Part shown: positions 35,765 through 46,432 of the stretch, piece after piece | How positions within the stretch are numbered: the first letter of the stretch is position 1 | Layout: each line of letters starts with the position of its first letter | DNA from: Terrirubrum flagellatum | GTDB taxonomy: Bacteria > Pseudomonadota > Alphaproteobacteria > Rhizobiales > Beijerinckiaceae | Direction of reading: 5' to 3' | Length of the DNA stretch: 64,000 nucleotides | Assembly: GCF_022059845.1 (NCBI RefSeq) | Contig: NZ_CP091851.1 | Coordinates: 1,178,001 to 1,242,000 of the forward strand | The notes under the pieces: model-generated | Database searches by the model: none | Told to the model about the DNA's origin: nothing | The model's input: the letters and a program-made list of their open reading frames with translations, nothing else | Made by a program: the position numbers and the translations under genes

Positions 35765-35876
35765 GAGCATGGCGCGAAAAAGTGGGAACGGGTTTTTCGC
35801 TTAAGCCATGCTCTAAGTTTTTGGAATCGATCACGTTCCCCATTTTGATTGTTTCAATCAAAATGGGGAACGTGAT
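35765..35876. repeat. Two-part palindromic repeat, copy 3 (inverted)
   Basis: In reverse orientation it holds GAGCATGGC...GCCATGCTC (with CGAAAAAGTGGGAACGGGTTTTTCG inside, in pieces) and then a perfect dyad of 22-base arms around TTT (35830-35876). Relative to copies 1 and 2 it lacks the GCGAACGCTCGCGTTCG loop. Its dyad has TTCCCC/GGGGAA where copy 2 has CCGC/GCGG, so pairing is kept while sequence changes. Confidence 0.85.
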
Positions 35877-35928
35877 CTAAGGGCGTCATCGTGCCACTGG
35901 AAATCGCCTCACGCCAGATCGGAACGGC

Positions 35929-36747
35929 TCATTCGTCGTCGTGCAGCATTGCGAGGCGATCATGGATCGCGTCCCGCATGCCCGCGGTGACGAAACCCGC
36001 CGGTGCGAACAGGAAATTGTTGACGTAACGCTGGCTGCGGCGCGGGGCCTGCGAGTCGAAAGCGCTCCAGTCCTGCATCGCCGGGCTGAATTCGTGGATC
36101 GGCCTGAACTGATCCTGATCGATGAACCAGCCCTGATAGCCGCGCGATTCAAACCAGCGACGCGCTTCGGCGATCGCTCCCTGCCGATGCCGCTCCTCGA
36201 TCTCGATCAGAATGACAGGCGCATGGCGCGCGACCAGTTCGCGGGCGCCGGCGAGGACCGCCATCTCGGCGCCTTCGACGTCGATCTTGATGAAGCCGAT
36301 GGGCCGATCGATGAAAGCGTCGAGCGATTTCGTCCGCACGGGAATCGCGGCGAGGTTCATGCCGGGCGGAGGATTGAGGGACGCCAGCCCGTCAACGACG
36401 CGCGACGCGTCAAGCGGCAGGAAGAGCGTGCTTTCGCCTGATTTGTCTGACGCGGCCGCCTGCTCGACGATGCAATTCGACGGCAGCGTGCGCTGAAGAA
36501 TGGCCGCAAGCTCCGGATTGGGCTCGAAACAATGGACGCGGTCGCACAACGGCGCGAGCTTGCGCGCATAGACGCCCCAATTGGCGCCGACATCGATCGC
36601 CTCATGACCGGAGGGGACGATCAGGTCGAGAACGAACGCCTCGATCTCGTCGCGTCCGAACCGGCGCATATGACGATGCACAAGGACCTGGGGCGCAAAT
36701 CGCCGGAGCGCCGTGCGCGCCGCGGATTTCACGGCAAGCTCAAGCAT
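35929..36747 (-). CDS. FkbM-family methyltransferase
   Basis: A SAM-dependent O-methyltransferase of 272 residues (ATG 36747, preceded by AAGGAG). The SAM-binding fold shows EAIDVGANWGVYARKLA and VHCFEPNPELAAIL, then FIKIDVEGAEMAVLAGA, the FkbM pattern. It overlaps the glycosyltransferase gene by 8 bases, so the pair is co-translated. FkbM enzymes beside glycosyltransferases often methylate sugars of surface polysaccharides; the substrate here is unknown. Confidence 0.9.
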   Translation of the reverse strand: MLELAVKSAARTALRRFAPQVLVHRHMRRFGRDEIEAFVLDLIVPSGHEAIDVGANWGVYARKLAPLCDRVHCFEPNPELAAILQRTLPSNCIVEQAAASDKSGESTLFLPLDASRVVDGLASLNPPPGMNLAAIPVRTKSLDAFIDRPIGFIKIDVEGAEMAVLAGARELVARHAPVILIEIEERHRQGAIAEARRWFESRGYQGWFIDQDQFRPIHEFSPAMQDWSAFDSQAPRRSQRYVNNFLFAPAGFVTAGMRDAIHDRLAMLHDDE

Positions 36748-37987
36748 GGAGGGACTCCTTTGTTTCTGCGCTGAAAAGGTCGGGGGAGATGAGGCGCGGC
36801 GATTTCTTCCGCGGCGTCGCCTCGTCAAAAAGATTGGCGAGCATTTCCGCCGCCCGCTCCCAGGAGAAGCGTTCGGCGTTCTGGCGCGAACGCCGCCTGA
36901 GATCGGCTTCGGCGGCGGCGTCGGTCCAGATCAGCGCGATCGCGTCGGCGATTTCCGTTGGCGATGTCGGATCGATGAAGAGCGCGCCATCGCCGGCCAC
37001 TTCCGGCAGCGCCGAGCGATTGGAAGCGATGACGGGCGCGCCGAGCGATTGCGCTTCGACGACCGGCAGGCAGAAGCCCTCATGCAGCGAGGAATTGATG
37101 AAGAAGCCGGCATGCGCGTAGGCCGCTCGCAGCATCTCGTCATCAACGCCATGAATCGAAGTCACAGACGCGATCTCGGGATGGCGCGCGACGGCCGTCC
37201 GCAGGAGATCATGTTCGTCGCGGCCGATATGCAGCAATGGCGCGCGCAGTCCGCGCGCCGCGAGCAACGCCAGCGCCTCGATGACGACGGATGGATTCTT
37301 GTTCGGCGACAGATTGCCGACCATGAGCCCGTAACGGCCGGCGATCGGCGCGGACGCGATCGCCGCTGATGTGGTGAAGGCTGGCGCTTCCGGAATGATC
37401 TCGATCTTGCCGGCGGTTTGGGCGTGGGCCCGGATCAGGTCTTCTTTCGTGCTCGATGAGGGAACGACGATGTGTCGCGCGCTGCGCGCTGCGAGCGGAA
37501 AGACTAAGTCCCAGACCAGGCGATGACGGAGCGGATAGGCCTTGGGCAGAGTCTTGAGATAGAGATCATGCACGGTGAGGATGCGCGGCCATGAGCCGAT
37601 CCATCCGCCGATCGGATTGCCGTTGAATTCAATCGACGCGCCCGTTTGCCGCATCAGGCCCGGCAACGTCGCGTTCTGCATCAGCACGTTGAGCGCCGTC
37701 GATTTCCAGAAGCGTCGCGTGATCACGCGCAGGCGCGGATGCAGCAGCGCCTGTGGCAGATCAGCCTCGCTCCAGCATGTGACCAGCACATATTGATCGT
37801 CGGTCAGGCCAAGCAGGGCTGGCAGCAGCGCGAACAGGAAGCGCGTGATTCCCGTGACGCGGCCCGGCGGCTCGAGCAAATGGTTGATGAGAACTGTCCG
37901 CAATTCCGCGCAGCCTGCTGTTTCGTTTTGGCGCAGATTTCGCGCCGCTGGCCTGTATTCAGCAACGCGCGTGCCATGGCGTCTCAC
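36740..37987 (-). CDS. Glycosyltransferase family 4-like protein
   Basis: A GT-B glycosyltransferase of up to 415 residues. The C-terminal nucleotide-sugar domain shows GLMVGNLSPNKNPSVVIEAL and the E-x7-E motif EGFCLPVVE, then GAPVIASNRSALPEVAGDGA (in pieces). The N-terminal domain contains HDLYLKTLPKAYPLRHR. The first 29 residues look non-native; a TTG at 37900, giving an RTVLINHLLEPPG start, may be the true start. Coupled to the FkbM gene downstream. It probably adds a hexose to a surface glycan. Confidence 0.88.
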   Translation of the reverse strand: MRRHGTRVAEYRPAARNLRQNETAGCAELRTVLINHLLEPPGRVTGITRFLFALLPALLGLTDDQYVLVTCWSEADLPQALLHPRLRVITRRFWKSTALNVLMQNATLPGLMRQTGASIEFNGNPIGGWIGSWPRILTVHDLYLKTLPKAYPLRHRLVWDLVFPLAARSARHIVVPSSSTKEDLIRAHAQTAGKIEIIPEAPAFTTSAAIASAPIAGRYGLMVGNLSPNKNPSVVIEALALLAARGLRAPLLHIGRDEHDLLRTAVARHPEIASVTSIHGVDDEMLRAAYAHAGFFINSSLHEGFCLPVVEAQSLGAPVIASNRSALPEVAGDGALFIDPTSPTEIADAIALIWTDAAAEADLRRRSRQNAERFSWERAAEMLANLFDEATPRKKSPRLISPDLFSAETKESLHA

Positions 37988-38216
37988 TGGCGCGCGGCGA
38001 AATCAGGCCGTCGGGCGTGAACAGGCGTTCATTCATCGCGCGTTCGGGGCGTGAGCGTCAGCCTGTCAATGTCCTCGCAACCATGGACTCTGACCGGTGC
38101 TTAACCTGAACAGACATTCAGACTTTCAGATTAACTTCTTCGCGACCTCCTCCGCGTCAGGATCGTCTCGTGACAGGGACATACCGGCAAAAAAACCGCC
38201 GGGGAGGCGAAAACAG

Positions 38217-38687
38217 ATGAACATCGATTTCCTCATGGATTGGTCGCGCCGCGTTGCGAGCGCCGGCCGCATCACCAACGCCGACGTCGTGACGCTGCGT
38301 CGTCACGCGGAAGACTATGACGGCGAGGCGGACGGAATGGCGGTCGCCGACGCGCTGTTCCAGATTGACGCGGGGACGCCGGAGGCGACGTTCGAATGGA
38401 CGTCCTTCTTCGTCGACACGCTGGTCGACATTCTGGTCTGGGGCGAGCGCCCGACCGGGGTCGTGACGCCCGCCATGGCTGACTGGGTGCTGGCGCGCAT
38501 CAAGCTGGAAGGCGAGCGGGCCGCAGGCTCCCATCGCGCCCTTCTGGTCGCGCTGGTGCGCGAGGCCCATGTCTGCGATCCGCGCCTGGCCGCGGTCGCG
38601 TTCGGCTATCGCAACGCGGAGCCGCAGCAGCGCGCGCCCGTGGCGATGACGCTCGGCTGGCTCGATTCCTCGGGCATCACCATCTGA
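38217..38687 (+). CDS. Hypothetical protein, soluble and helical
   Basis: The ATG at 38217 has GGGGAGGCG 9 bases upstream and gives 156 residues beginning MNIDFLMDWSRRVASAGRIT. No membrane segments or signal. Predicted mostly helical, with FEWTSFFVDTLVDILVWGERPTGVVTPAMADWV (in pieces) as the most distinctive part. I do not recognise the family. It lies 173 bases before pccA on the same strand. Confidence 0.75.
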   Translation: MNIDFLMDWSRRVASAGRITNADVVTLRRHAEDYDGEADGMAVADALFQIDAGTPEATFEWTSFFVDTLVDILVWGERPTGVVTPAMADWVLARIKLEGERAAGSHRALLVALVREAHVCDPRLAAVAFGYRNAEPQQRAPVAMTLGWLDSSGITI

Positions 38688-38860
38688 TCGCGCAATGAGC
38701 GGCGTCGAACAGACGCCGCGCGGACCTGCGCTGTCGCGGAATGGTTCCGCGGCGCGCTTCATTGACCCACCTTGCAGGGGCCCCTATCGGAAGAGAGGCG
38801 GCTTCCGAAACGTCGGCCGGGATAGGGCTGTTAACCCGGGCCGTGGGCGAGGTGGGGCAT

Positions 38861-40879
<2,019 letters not shown>

Positions 40880-40979
40880 GCGCTTCTGGCGCCTCATGTG
40901 ACCGGCGATTTCAACGCTTTCTTAAGACATTCTCAACCGGCCCTTGCGAGCTTGCCGTCGGAGACCGGCAGGCTTCGCC

Positions 40980-41480
40980 ATGAATTTCAATCGCATCTCG
41001 CAGGCGCTTTTCGATCCACGCGGACGGGCGAACCGCAAGGGCCTCCTCGTTGCGGCCGGCGCGATCATGGTTGTTGAAGTAACAGGCGCGTCGCTGATCT
41101 GGAGCGGCGTCAACCCGTCATCCGCGCCGATCGTTCTCCTGAAAATTCTGTTCGCCTGGATCGCGATCGCAGCGGTGTGCAAGAGACTGCATGATCTCGG
41201 CATGTCCGCCTGGTGGCTGCCTGCGGGCGTCGCGCTTGAATTCATCTGGACTGCGGTGCTCGCCGTGTCGATGTTCGTGTCGCTTGGCGTCGAAGACATG
41301 CAGCCGGCGGCCGACGGCTACAAGCTGATGCTGTCGGGCTGCGTGGCGCCGATCATCGCCGCGATTTTGTGGCTGCAGATCAGCGAAGGGCAGGGCGGCG
41401 CAAATATGTATGGTCCGCAGCCGGACGCATCGGGCTTCTCGCCGGGCGATGGCCCGATGTCGACGATCGCGATGGGATAG
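40980..41480 (+). CDS. DUF805-family membrane protein
   Basis: The 166-residue product (ATG 40980) has three or four membrane helices. It shows FDPRGRANRKG near the N-terminus and CKRLHDLGMSAWW, the hallmark of DUF805. A Gly/Pro-rich cytoplasmic tail follows. Function unknown. It follows pccA by 100 bases. Confidence 0.82.
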   Translation: MNFNRISQALFDPRGRANRKGLLVAAGAIMVVEVTGASLIWSGVNPSSAPIVLLKILFAWIAIAAVCKRLHDLGMSAWWLPAGVALEFIWTAVLAVSMFVSLGVEDMQPAADGYKLMLSGCVAPIIAAILWLQISEGQGGANMYGPQPDASGFSPGDGPMSTIAMG

Positions 41481-41483
41481 CGG

Positions 41484-42020
41484 CTAATCGCCGAGCATCT
41501 CGCCAATTCCCCGGATCGTGTTCCAGTTCCGCGACGTGCCGACGCCGAGGCGCTTCGTCGTCATGGCTGGCAATAGCCGGGACTCGCTTGGCTTGCCTGC
41601 GAAGCTGCACCAAAGATCGCCGGCGACGACGGCAAGCCGTTCGTCTTTCTGATAAGGTCGCAGCGCCGCAAGCGCTTCGTCGTCAAGCGGCTTGCGCATG
41701 ATGCGCGCCGCCACCCGATCGCCATCGCGCCCGGACTCCTCTGGAAAAGGGTTGGCGCTGACAATTGCGCGCCAGCCGTCGGCGCTTCTCGCGATGATGT
41801 CGACAATTCTGCCGAAACGACTCGCGAACGCGGTCTCGAGTTTTTTCTCGATCTGCGCCACCGATTTTTGTTTCGTTTCGAAAATCAGATTGCCCGTCGA
41901 AACAAGCGTGCGCGGATTGCGGAATCCGATCTCCTCCGCCATTGCACGCAGGTCGCTCATGATCACGCGGCGTTGGGGCGTCAGGACGACGCTGTGGAGC
42001 AGGGCGACGTAAATGGTCAT
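41484..42020 (-). CDS. DUF1697-family protein
   Basis: The 178 residues match the DUF1697 layout: an N-terminal YVALLHSVVL strand, MSDLRAMAEEIGFRNPRTLVSTGNLIFE (in pieces), FASRFGRIVDIIARSADGW, and the C-terminal GVGTSRNWNTIRGI. Function unknown. It is convergent with the DUF805 gene three bases away. Confidence 0.88.
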   Translation of the reverse strand: MTIYVALLHSVVLTPQRRVIMSDLRAMAEEIGFRNPRTLVSTGNLIFETKQKSVAQIEKKLETAFASRFGRIVDIIARSADGWRAIVSANPFPEESGRDGDRVAARIMRKPLDDEALAALRPYQKDERLAVVAGDLWCSFAGKPSESRLLPAMTTKRLGVGTSRNWNTIRGIGEMLGD

Positions 42021-42148
42021 CTGCTGCCCGAAGCTAATGATTCGTCGCGACAGCTAACGGATCACGCCGCCGGCCGCCAAGCGCTGAATCAGCTTTGCGT
42101 GACTTGGGCGGTCATGACAGAACGAAGTGAACCTCTGAGCGATCGATC

Positions 42149-42607
42149 ATGCCGCTTTATTTCGCCTATGGCGCGAACATGGATGTTGACGCCATGGCGC
42201 GTCGTTGTCCCGCATCGAAGGCGCTTGGCGTCGCGCGATTGGCGCGACACAGGCTGTTCATCACCGCTGATGGCTACGCCTCGGTGCAACGCTCGCTGCG
42301 CGATGCGGTGATCGGGATAGCCTGGGACCTCGCGCTCGCAGATGTGCGCGCGCTCGATCGTTTCGAGGGTCTTGATCGCGGCCTTTATCGCAAGATATTC
42401 GCGCCTGTCATCCTCACGCGAGGCCGATCGGCGCGCGCGATGATCTATATCGGCTCATCGAGCGCGCAAGGCGCCCCGCTGCCGGGGTATGTCGAGGCCA
42501 TCATCGCCGCCGCGGAAAGCTGGAAACTGCCGCCGCCCTATCTCGCTTCGATCGCCGCGCTGCGCAGTCAGGAGCCCGCGCGCGCCGGCGTCTTCAAGAA
42601 CGCATAA
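42149..42607 (+). CDS. Gamma-glutamylcyclotransferase-like (AIG2/GGCT fold) protein
   Basis: A 152-residue protein with the opening YFAYGANMDVDAM and a central RFEGLDRGLYRK that places a Glu where GGCT enzymes have the catalytic acid. The fold forms 5-oxoproline from gamma-glutamyl compounds in characterised members. Specific substrate unknown. Convergent with the rhodanese gene. Confidence 0.85.
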   Translation: MPLYFAYGANMDVDAMARRCPASKALGVARLARHRLFITADGYASVQRSLRDAVIGIAWDLALADVRALDRFEGLDRGLYRKIFAPVILTRGRSARAMIYIGSSSAQGAPLPGYVEAIIAAAESWKLPPPYLASIAALRSQEPARAGVFKNA

Positions 42608-42619
42608 GCGCCGCACGGT

Positions 42620-43033
42620 TCATTTCTTTTCTTTCGACGCCTCCGCGAGCGTCTCGCCGCCTGCCTTTTTCCAGGCGCCAAATCCGCCGCGGATATGCGC
42701 AACGGGTTTCAGACCCATATCCTTGGCCGTCTTCGCCGCGAGCGCAGAGCGCCAGCCGCCGGCGCAGAAGAACACGAACTGCTTGTCTTCCTGAAAGACG
42801 GGCTTGGCGTAGGGGCTTTCAGGGTCGATCCAGAATTCGAGCATGCCGCGCGGGCAATGGAACGCGCCGGGCATCCGGCCTTCGCGCTCGAGTTCGCGCG
42901 GATCGCGAAGATCGACGAAGACGACATCGTCCGATCCATGCAGCGCCAGCGCCTCTTCGACGCTGAGCGTCTTGATGTCCTTCTCCGCCTCTTCGAGCAG
43001 CGTCTTGTAGCCGCGGGTGATCTGCTGGGGCAT
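42620..43033 (-). CDS. Single-domain rhodanese-like sulfurtransferase
   Basis: The 137 residues form one rhodanese domain: VEEALALHGSDDVVFVDLRDPRELE (in pieces), GRMPGAFHCPRG, and the active-site loop FFCAGGWRS with the catalytic Cys. No signal peptide. GGAGACGCCG precedes the ATG. It may transfer sulfur to an acceptor such as cyanide or thiols. Confidence 0.9.
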   Translation of the reverse strand: MPQQITRGYKTLLEEAEKDIKTLSVEEALALHGSDDVVFVDLRDPRELEREGRMPGAFHCPRGMLEFWIDPESPYAKPVFQEDKQFVFFCAGGWRSALAAKTAKDMGLKPVAHIRGGFGAWKKAGGETLAEASKEKK

Positions 43034-43129
43034 CGGCGTCTCCTGTGCGCATCACATTGGAAGGTGGGACAGGCGCGTCAATGGCGGGCTGCGCTTGACC
43101 GCCGCGCGCTGCGGGCGCATCTCGCGCGC

Positions 43130-43417
43130 ATGCCGAATACCGACCCGAATCCCGTTGCGCGAAACGAGGCGCTGGAAGCCGCCATGCTGCGGCTCGTCGC
43201 CGAGCGCGGCCCCGACAGGACGGCTTGTCCTTCCGAAGCGGCGCGTCTCGTCGGCGGCGATCATCCCGATCAATGGGGGCCGCTGATGCAGCCGGCTCGC
43301 CGCACCGCGGTCAGGCTGATGAAGCAGGGCAGGCTGGTGATCACGCGCAAGGGCCGGATCGTCGATCCCGATGATTTCAAGGGCGTCTATCGCATCTCCC
43401 AGCCGCGCAGCGACTGA
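43130..43417 (+). CDS. DUF3253-family small protein
   Basis: The 95-residue product (ATG 43130) reads as a small winged-helix-like domain: MLRLVAERGPDRTACPSEAAR, WGPLMQPARRTAVRLMKQGRLVITRKGR (in pieces), and DFKGVYRIS. This is the DUF3253 pattern. The frame is open upstream, opposite the rhodanese gene, without similarity. Function unknown. Confidence 0.82.
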   Translation: MPNTDPNPVARNEALEAAMLRLVAERGPDRTACPSEAARLVGGDHPDQWGPLMQPARRTAVRLMKQGRLVITRKGRIVDPDDFKGVYRISQPRSD

Positions 43418-43432
43418 GCGGCGTTTCGTTCC

Positions 43433-44248
43433 TCAGAGCGGCCCAGGGAAAAGCGCGCTGCTGCGTCCTGACATCCAATAGGCGACGAGCCCGACCCATT
43501 CCTTGGCGATGAGGTCGAGCCGCCGCAGTCCCCGCGCGGCCTCCGAAAAGGGACGGACAAAGGTCGCCCAGCCCGCGGTCCTGAAATCCACGGGATAGGC
43601 GTCAACAGAGAAGCCGGCCTGCCGGAAACAGCCGACGGCGCGCGGCATGTGCCAGGCTGACGTCACGAGCAGCCAGCGCTGGCCGGGCTCGGGCCGCACG
43701 ACGTCGCGCGTCATGACGGCGTTCTCCCAGGTCGTGCGCGACTGGTTCTCGACAACGAGCCGCGCGGGATCGACGCCATAGGCGCCGATCTTCGCCTTCA
43801 CGAGATCAGCTTCGACGCCATGCGCGCCGAACACGTCGCCGACGAGATCGCCGACGCCGCCGGAGAAGACGAGCTTCGCCTGGGGATAGCGGCGCGCAAG
43901 TTCGATCAGCGCGGTGATGCGGTCGCCCGCCTCGGTGAGCTCCAGCGTTCCCGGACGCAGCCCCGAGACTTCGCCGTCGATCGCGCCGCCGATCACGATG
44001 ATTCCGTAGGGCTCGTTCCCTGCGGCTTCCCTCCACATCGGAAACCGCTCTTCCATCGGCGTCATCATCATCGTCGAGAGCGGCGAGAAGCCGCCGACAA
44101 TGAGAAGCGCGACGCCCGCCCAAATCATGCGTCGCCCAAGCCGCATGAATCGCGTGAAGGCGAGAAGCGCGCCGCACAGGATCAGCAGGATGAAGAAATT
44201 CGTCGGCGTCAGAACGAGCCAGACGAGCTTTGAGAGATAAAAGAACAT
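43433..44248 (-). CDS. YdcF/ElyC-type DUF218 membrane protein
   Basis: The ATG at 44248 gives 271 residues with two N-terminal membrane helices and a DUF218 domain: YGIIVIGGAIDGEV, KLVFSGGVGDLVG, RTTWENAVMTRDVV and LLVTSAWHMPRAVGCFRQAG. Relatives (ElyC) act in envelope biogenesis or lipid-carrier metabolism. The active role here is not shown. Confidence 0.88.
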   Translation of the reverse strand: MFFYLSKLVWLVLTPTNFFILLILCGALLAFTRFMRLGRRMIWAGVALLIVGGFSPLSTMMMTPMEERFPMWREAAGNEPYGIIVIGGAIDGEVSGLRPGTLELTEAGDRITALIELARRYPQAKLVFSGGVGDLVGDVFGAHGVEADLVKAKIGAYGVDPARLVVENQSRTTWENAVMTRDVVRPEPGQRWLLVTSAWHMPRAVGCFRQAGFSVDAYPVDFRTAGWATFVRPFSEAARGLRRLDLIAKEWVGLVAYWMSGRSSALFPGPL

Positions 44249-44474
44249 GCTGGGGCTCAAATTTCGGCTACGCACACGCTAGGCGCCGGCGCGGCGTTCG
44301 CAACGGGGCATTCGGGCGCGCCGCGCGCCGTTGCGCCCGGCCCTTCAGAAACGCTTAGGGTTAATGCGTAAAGCGCGTTTCGATCGCCACGCAAAATATT
44401 TTCTTCACCATGTCCGCTAACCCGCCATTGGGCATGGCGGCGAGAATGGAGTGGTTCGATTCCGGAACGCCGCC

Positions 44475-45146
44475 ATGCGCCTGTTCGCCCGCCTTGCCGC
44501 AATCTGCGTCGCCTTCGCGCCAGCGATGGCTCTTGCGCAAAGCGCCCAGCCGATGAGGGGCGGTTTGCCGACCTGGTCGGGACCCTACTTCGGCCTCCAG
44601 GTGGGCGTCGCTTCGACCAGCTTCGGTTATGGCGTTTCTCATCCGCTTTTCTCGACCTCCGGCGATCGCAGCAGCACCGACTTTAACTTTGGCGCGCATG
44701 CCGGCGTGAACGGACAAATCGGGATGTTCGTGTTCGGCGGGGAGGCCGACATCGAGCGGCTTGACGGCTCGCGCGCCTTCTCCGCGACTTTGGCCGGGGT
44801 GAATTTCGCCGGCTCCGCCGACGCGCCCTGGATCGGCACGCTCCGGGCGCGCGCCGGCTTCTCGTTCGACCGGTTTCTCGTCTATGGCACGGGCGGCATC
44901 GCCGCGACGCGCGCGACATTCAAGGCGTCGGCGACGAACCTCTTCACCAACGAAGTGTCGAATTATTTCGTCGGATTGGCGCTGGGCGCGGGCGTCGAAT
45001 ATGCGCTGACCAACAACATCACCGCGCGCGTCGAATATCGGCATGTCAGCTTCGCCGACAATACCTTCTCGTTCACAGGCGCGGACGCCTCCAAGCTCGA
45101 TCTCTCGATCAATTCGGTGCGGATTGGCGCGAGCCTGAAATTCTAG
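44475..45146 (+). CDS. Outer-membrane beta-barrel protein (Omp25/31-like)
   Basis: The 223-residue product (ATG 44475) has a signal peptide ending AMALAQS and an eight-strand-type barrel: WSGPYFGLQVGVAST, FGAHAGVNGQIGMFVFGGEAD, ARAGFSFDRFLVYGTGGIAAT (in pieces), and the C-terminal LSINSVRIGASLKF ending in Phe, as required for BAM recognition. Such proteins are abundant surface antigens in Hyphomicrobiales. Confidence 0.88.
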   Translation: MRLFARLAAICVAFAPAMALAQSAQPMRGGLPTWSGPYFGLQVGVASTSFGYGVSHPLFSTSGDRSSTDFNFGAHAGVNGQIGMFVFGGEADIERLDGSRAFSATLAGVNFAGSADAPWIGTLRARAGFSFDRFLVYGTGGIAATRATFKASATNLFTNEVSNYFVGLALGAGVEYALTNNITARVEYRHVSFADNTFSFTGADASKLDLSINSVRIGASLKF

Positions 45147-45149
45147 CTT

Positions 45150-45776
45150 TCAGGTCACGGGCAGGATCAAGGCTTGACCAGCCGCAGGGCGGTTTCGGAT
45201 CGCCTTGTACCAACGCTCGATATGCGGACGCGGTTGCGGCGTCACCGGCATGTTGAGCCAGCGATGGGCGACGGCGCCGACGGGAATATCGCCCATCGAG
45301 AAGGCGTCGCCGCCGACCCATTCATGTGAAGCGAGGTGAGCGTCGAGGATCGCGCTCTTCTGCTCATAGAGCGCGATGGACGCATCGATCGCAGCCTGGT
45401 CGCGCTTTTCAGGCGGCGTGCGGACCAGGCCGACGAAGGCGGCGTTGATTGCGGGAGAAAGCGTCGTGTGCTGCCAATCCATCCAGCGATCGGCGAGAGC
45501 GCGGCGTGCGGGATCGGCGGGCCAGAGCGACGGTTTCCGGTCTGCATGTTTCGCCGCGAGATAGCGAATGATCGCGTTCGACTCCCAGAGAACCAGCCCG
45601 TCATCTTCGACGCAGGGCACGAGGCCGTTCGGATTCTTCGCGAGATATTCCGGCGTGTCGACGACGCCAAATTGCATGCCGGCGTCGATGCGCTCGAACG
45701 GGAGTCCGAGTTCGGCCGCCGCCCAGACGACCTTCTGCACATTGATCGAATTGAGGCGGCCCCAGATTTTCAGCAT
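45150..45776 (-). CDS. Glutathione S-transferase-family protein
   Basis: The 208 residues show the thioredoxin-like N-domain (LKIWGRLNSINVQKVVWAAAEL, NPNGLVPCVEDDGLVLWESNAIIRYLA in pieces) with a Ser-Ile-Asn site, then the all-helical C-domain. It may conjugate glutathione to electrophiles. The stop lies 3 bases from the convergent beta-barrel gene. Confidence 0.9.
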   Translation of the reverse strand: MLKIWGRLNSINVQKVVWAAAELGLPFERIDAGMQFGVVDTPEYLAKNPNGLVPCVEDDGLVLWESNAIIRYLAAKHADRKPSLWPADPARRALADRWMDWQHTTLSPAINAAFVGLVRTPPEKRDQAAIDASIALYEQKSAILDAHLASHEWVGGDAFSMGDIPVGAVAHRWLNMPVTPQPRPHIERWYKAIRNRPAAGQALILPVT

Positions 45777-45795
45777 CGATCGTCTCCACCCGATT

Positions 45796-46110
45796 TCATT
45801 TTGAGCGGATTTCGCGCCCCTTGCGAATCCAGCTTCTCAAATCGCGCACCGCGAACACCGCGCCGGCGAGACCGAGGATCAGCGGAATTCCGGTGAAAGC
45901 CGCGGCGATCGCGACGCCCATCGAAAATTCGGCGGCGCTTTGCCAGAACGGGGAAATGCAGGCGACGCGTCCTTCATTGAATTCCGGACAGACATTGCCG
46001 GCGCCGATCAGCGCCAGCAAGGCCGCCGCAACGAGAATGACCGCGAGCGCGCCATAACTGAGGATCCGGAACAGGATCAGCAGCAGGCGTTTGATAGGGT
46101 CAAAACTCAT
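45796..46110 (-). CDS. Small two-helix membrane protein; start lies inside a 335-bp element
   Basis: The 104 residues contain two membrane helices (about 9-37 and 63-86) and one loop with Cys residues (NVCPEFNEG and VACISP). The ATG (46108-46110) and the first five codons, M-S-F-D-P, come from the terminal inverted repeat of the element at 46095-46429. No other in-frame Met precedes the first helix, and no ribosome-binding site is obvious. Function unknown. Confidence 0.6.
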   Translation of the reverse strand: MSFDPIKRLLLILFRILSYGALAVILVAAALLALIGAGNVCPEFNEGRVACISPFWQSAAEFSMGVAIAAAFTGIPLILGLAGAVFAVRDLRSWIRKGREIRSK

Positions 46111-46429
46111 AATTCGAGGCGCTCAGCGTTCGCTCAAGGGCCGTCGAGGGCAAGGAGACGGCGCGAAGATGGTGTTGTCCACCATCGAGCGACGGCTCCG
46201 CCGCCATCGGCGGCCCTTCAGCGAACCCACCCACATCGCATTGATGCGATGTGGGCGCATTTGAATGTCCATCCCGGCAACAGCCGGGATGGATGGGCGC
46301 GGCGAAAAGCGCCCATGATCGGGCTTCGCGTCCTCGCCTGTGGGAGAACCACGGCCTTCGGCCGCGAAACCCGCCCTGAACGCTTTTCGGCTCGCGCGCT
46401 GAGCCCTCCAATTATGAGTTTTGACCCTA
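46095..46429 (-). repeat. 335-bp structured element with 20-bp inverted ends, copy B
   Basis: Ends TAGGGTCAAAACTCATAATT (46095-46114) and its exact complement (46410-46429). The interior is about 95% identical to copy A (34190-34524) read on the opposite strand. The 11-bp stem at 46268-46278/46283-46293 differs from copy A at two base pairs, and both changes are compensatory. The outer six terminal bases (GTCAAA instead of CTGCAT) also differ from copy A on both sides at once. One end supplies the start codon of the downstream membrane protein; the other lies 4 bases from the acyl-CoA dehydrogenase stop. Confidence 0.85.
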
Positions 46430-46432
46430 ACG

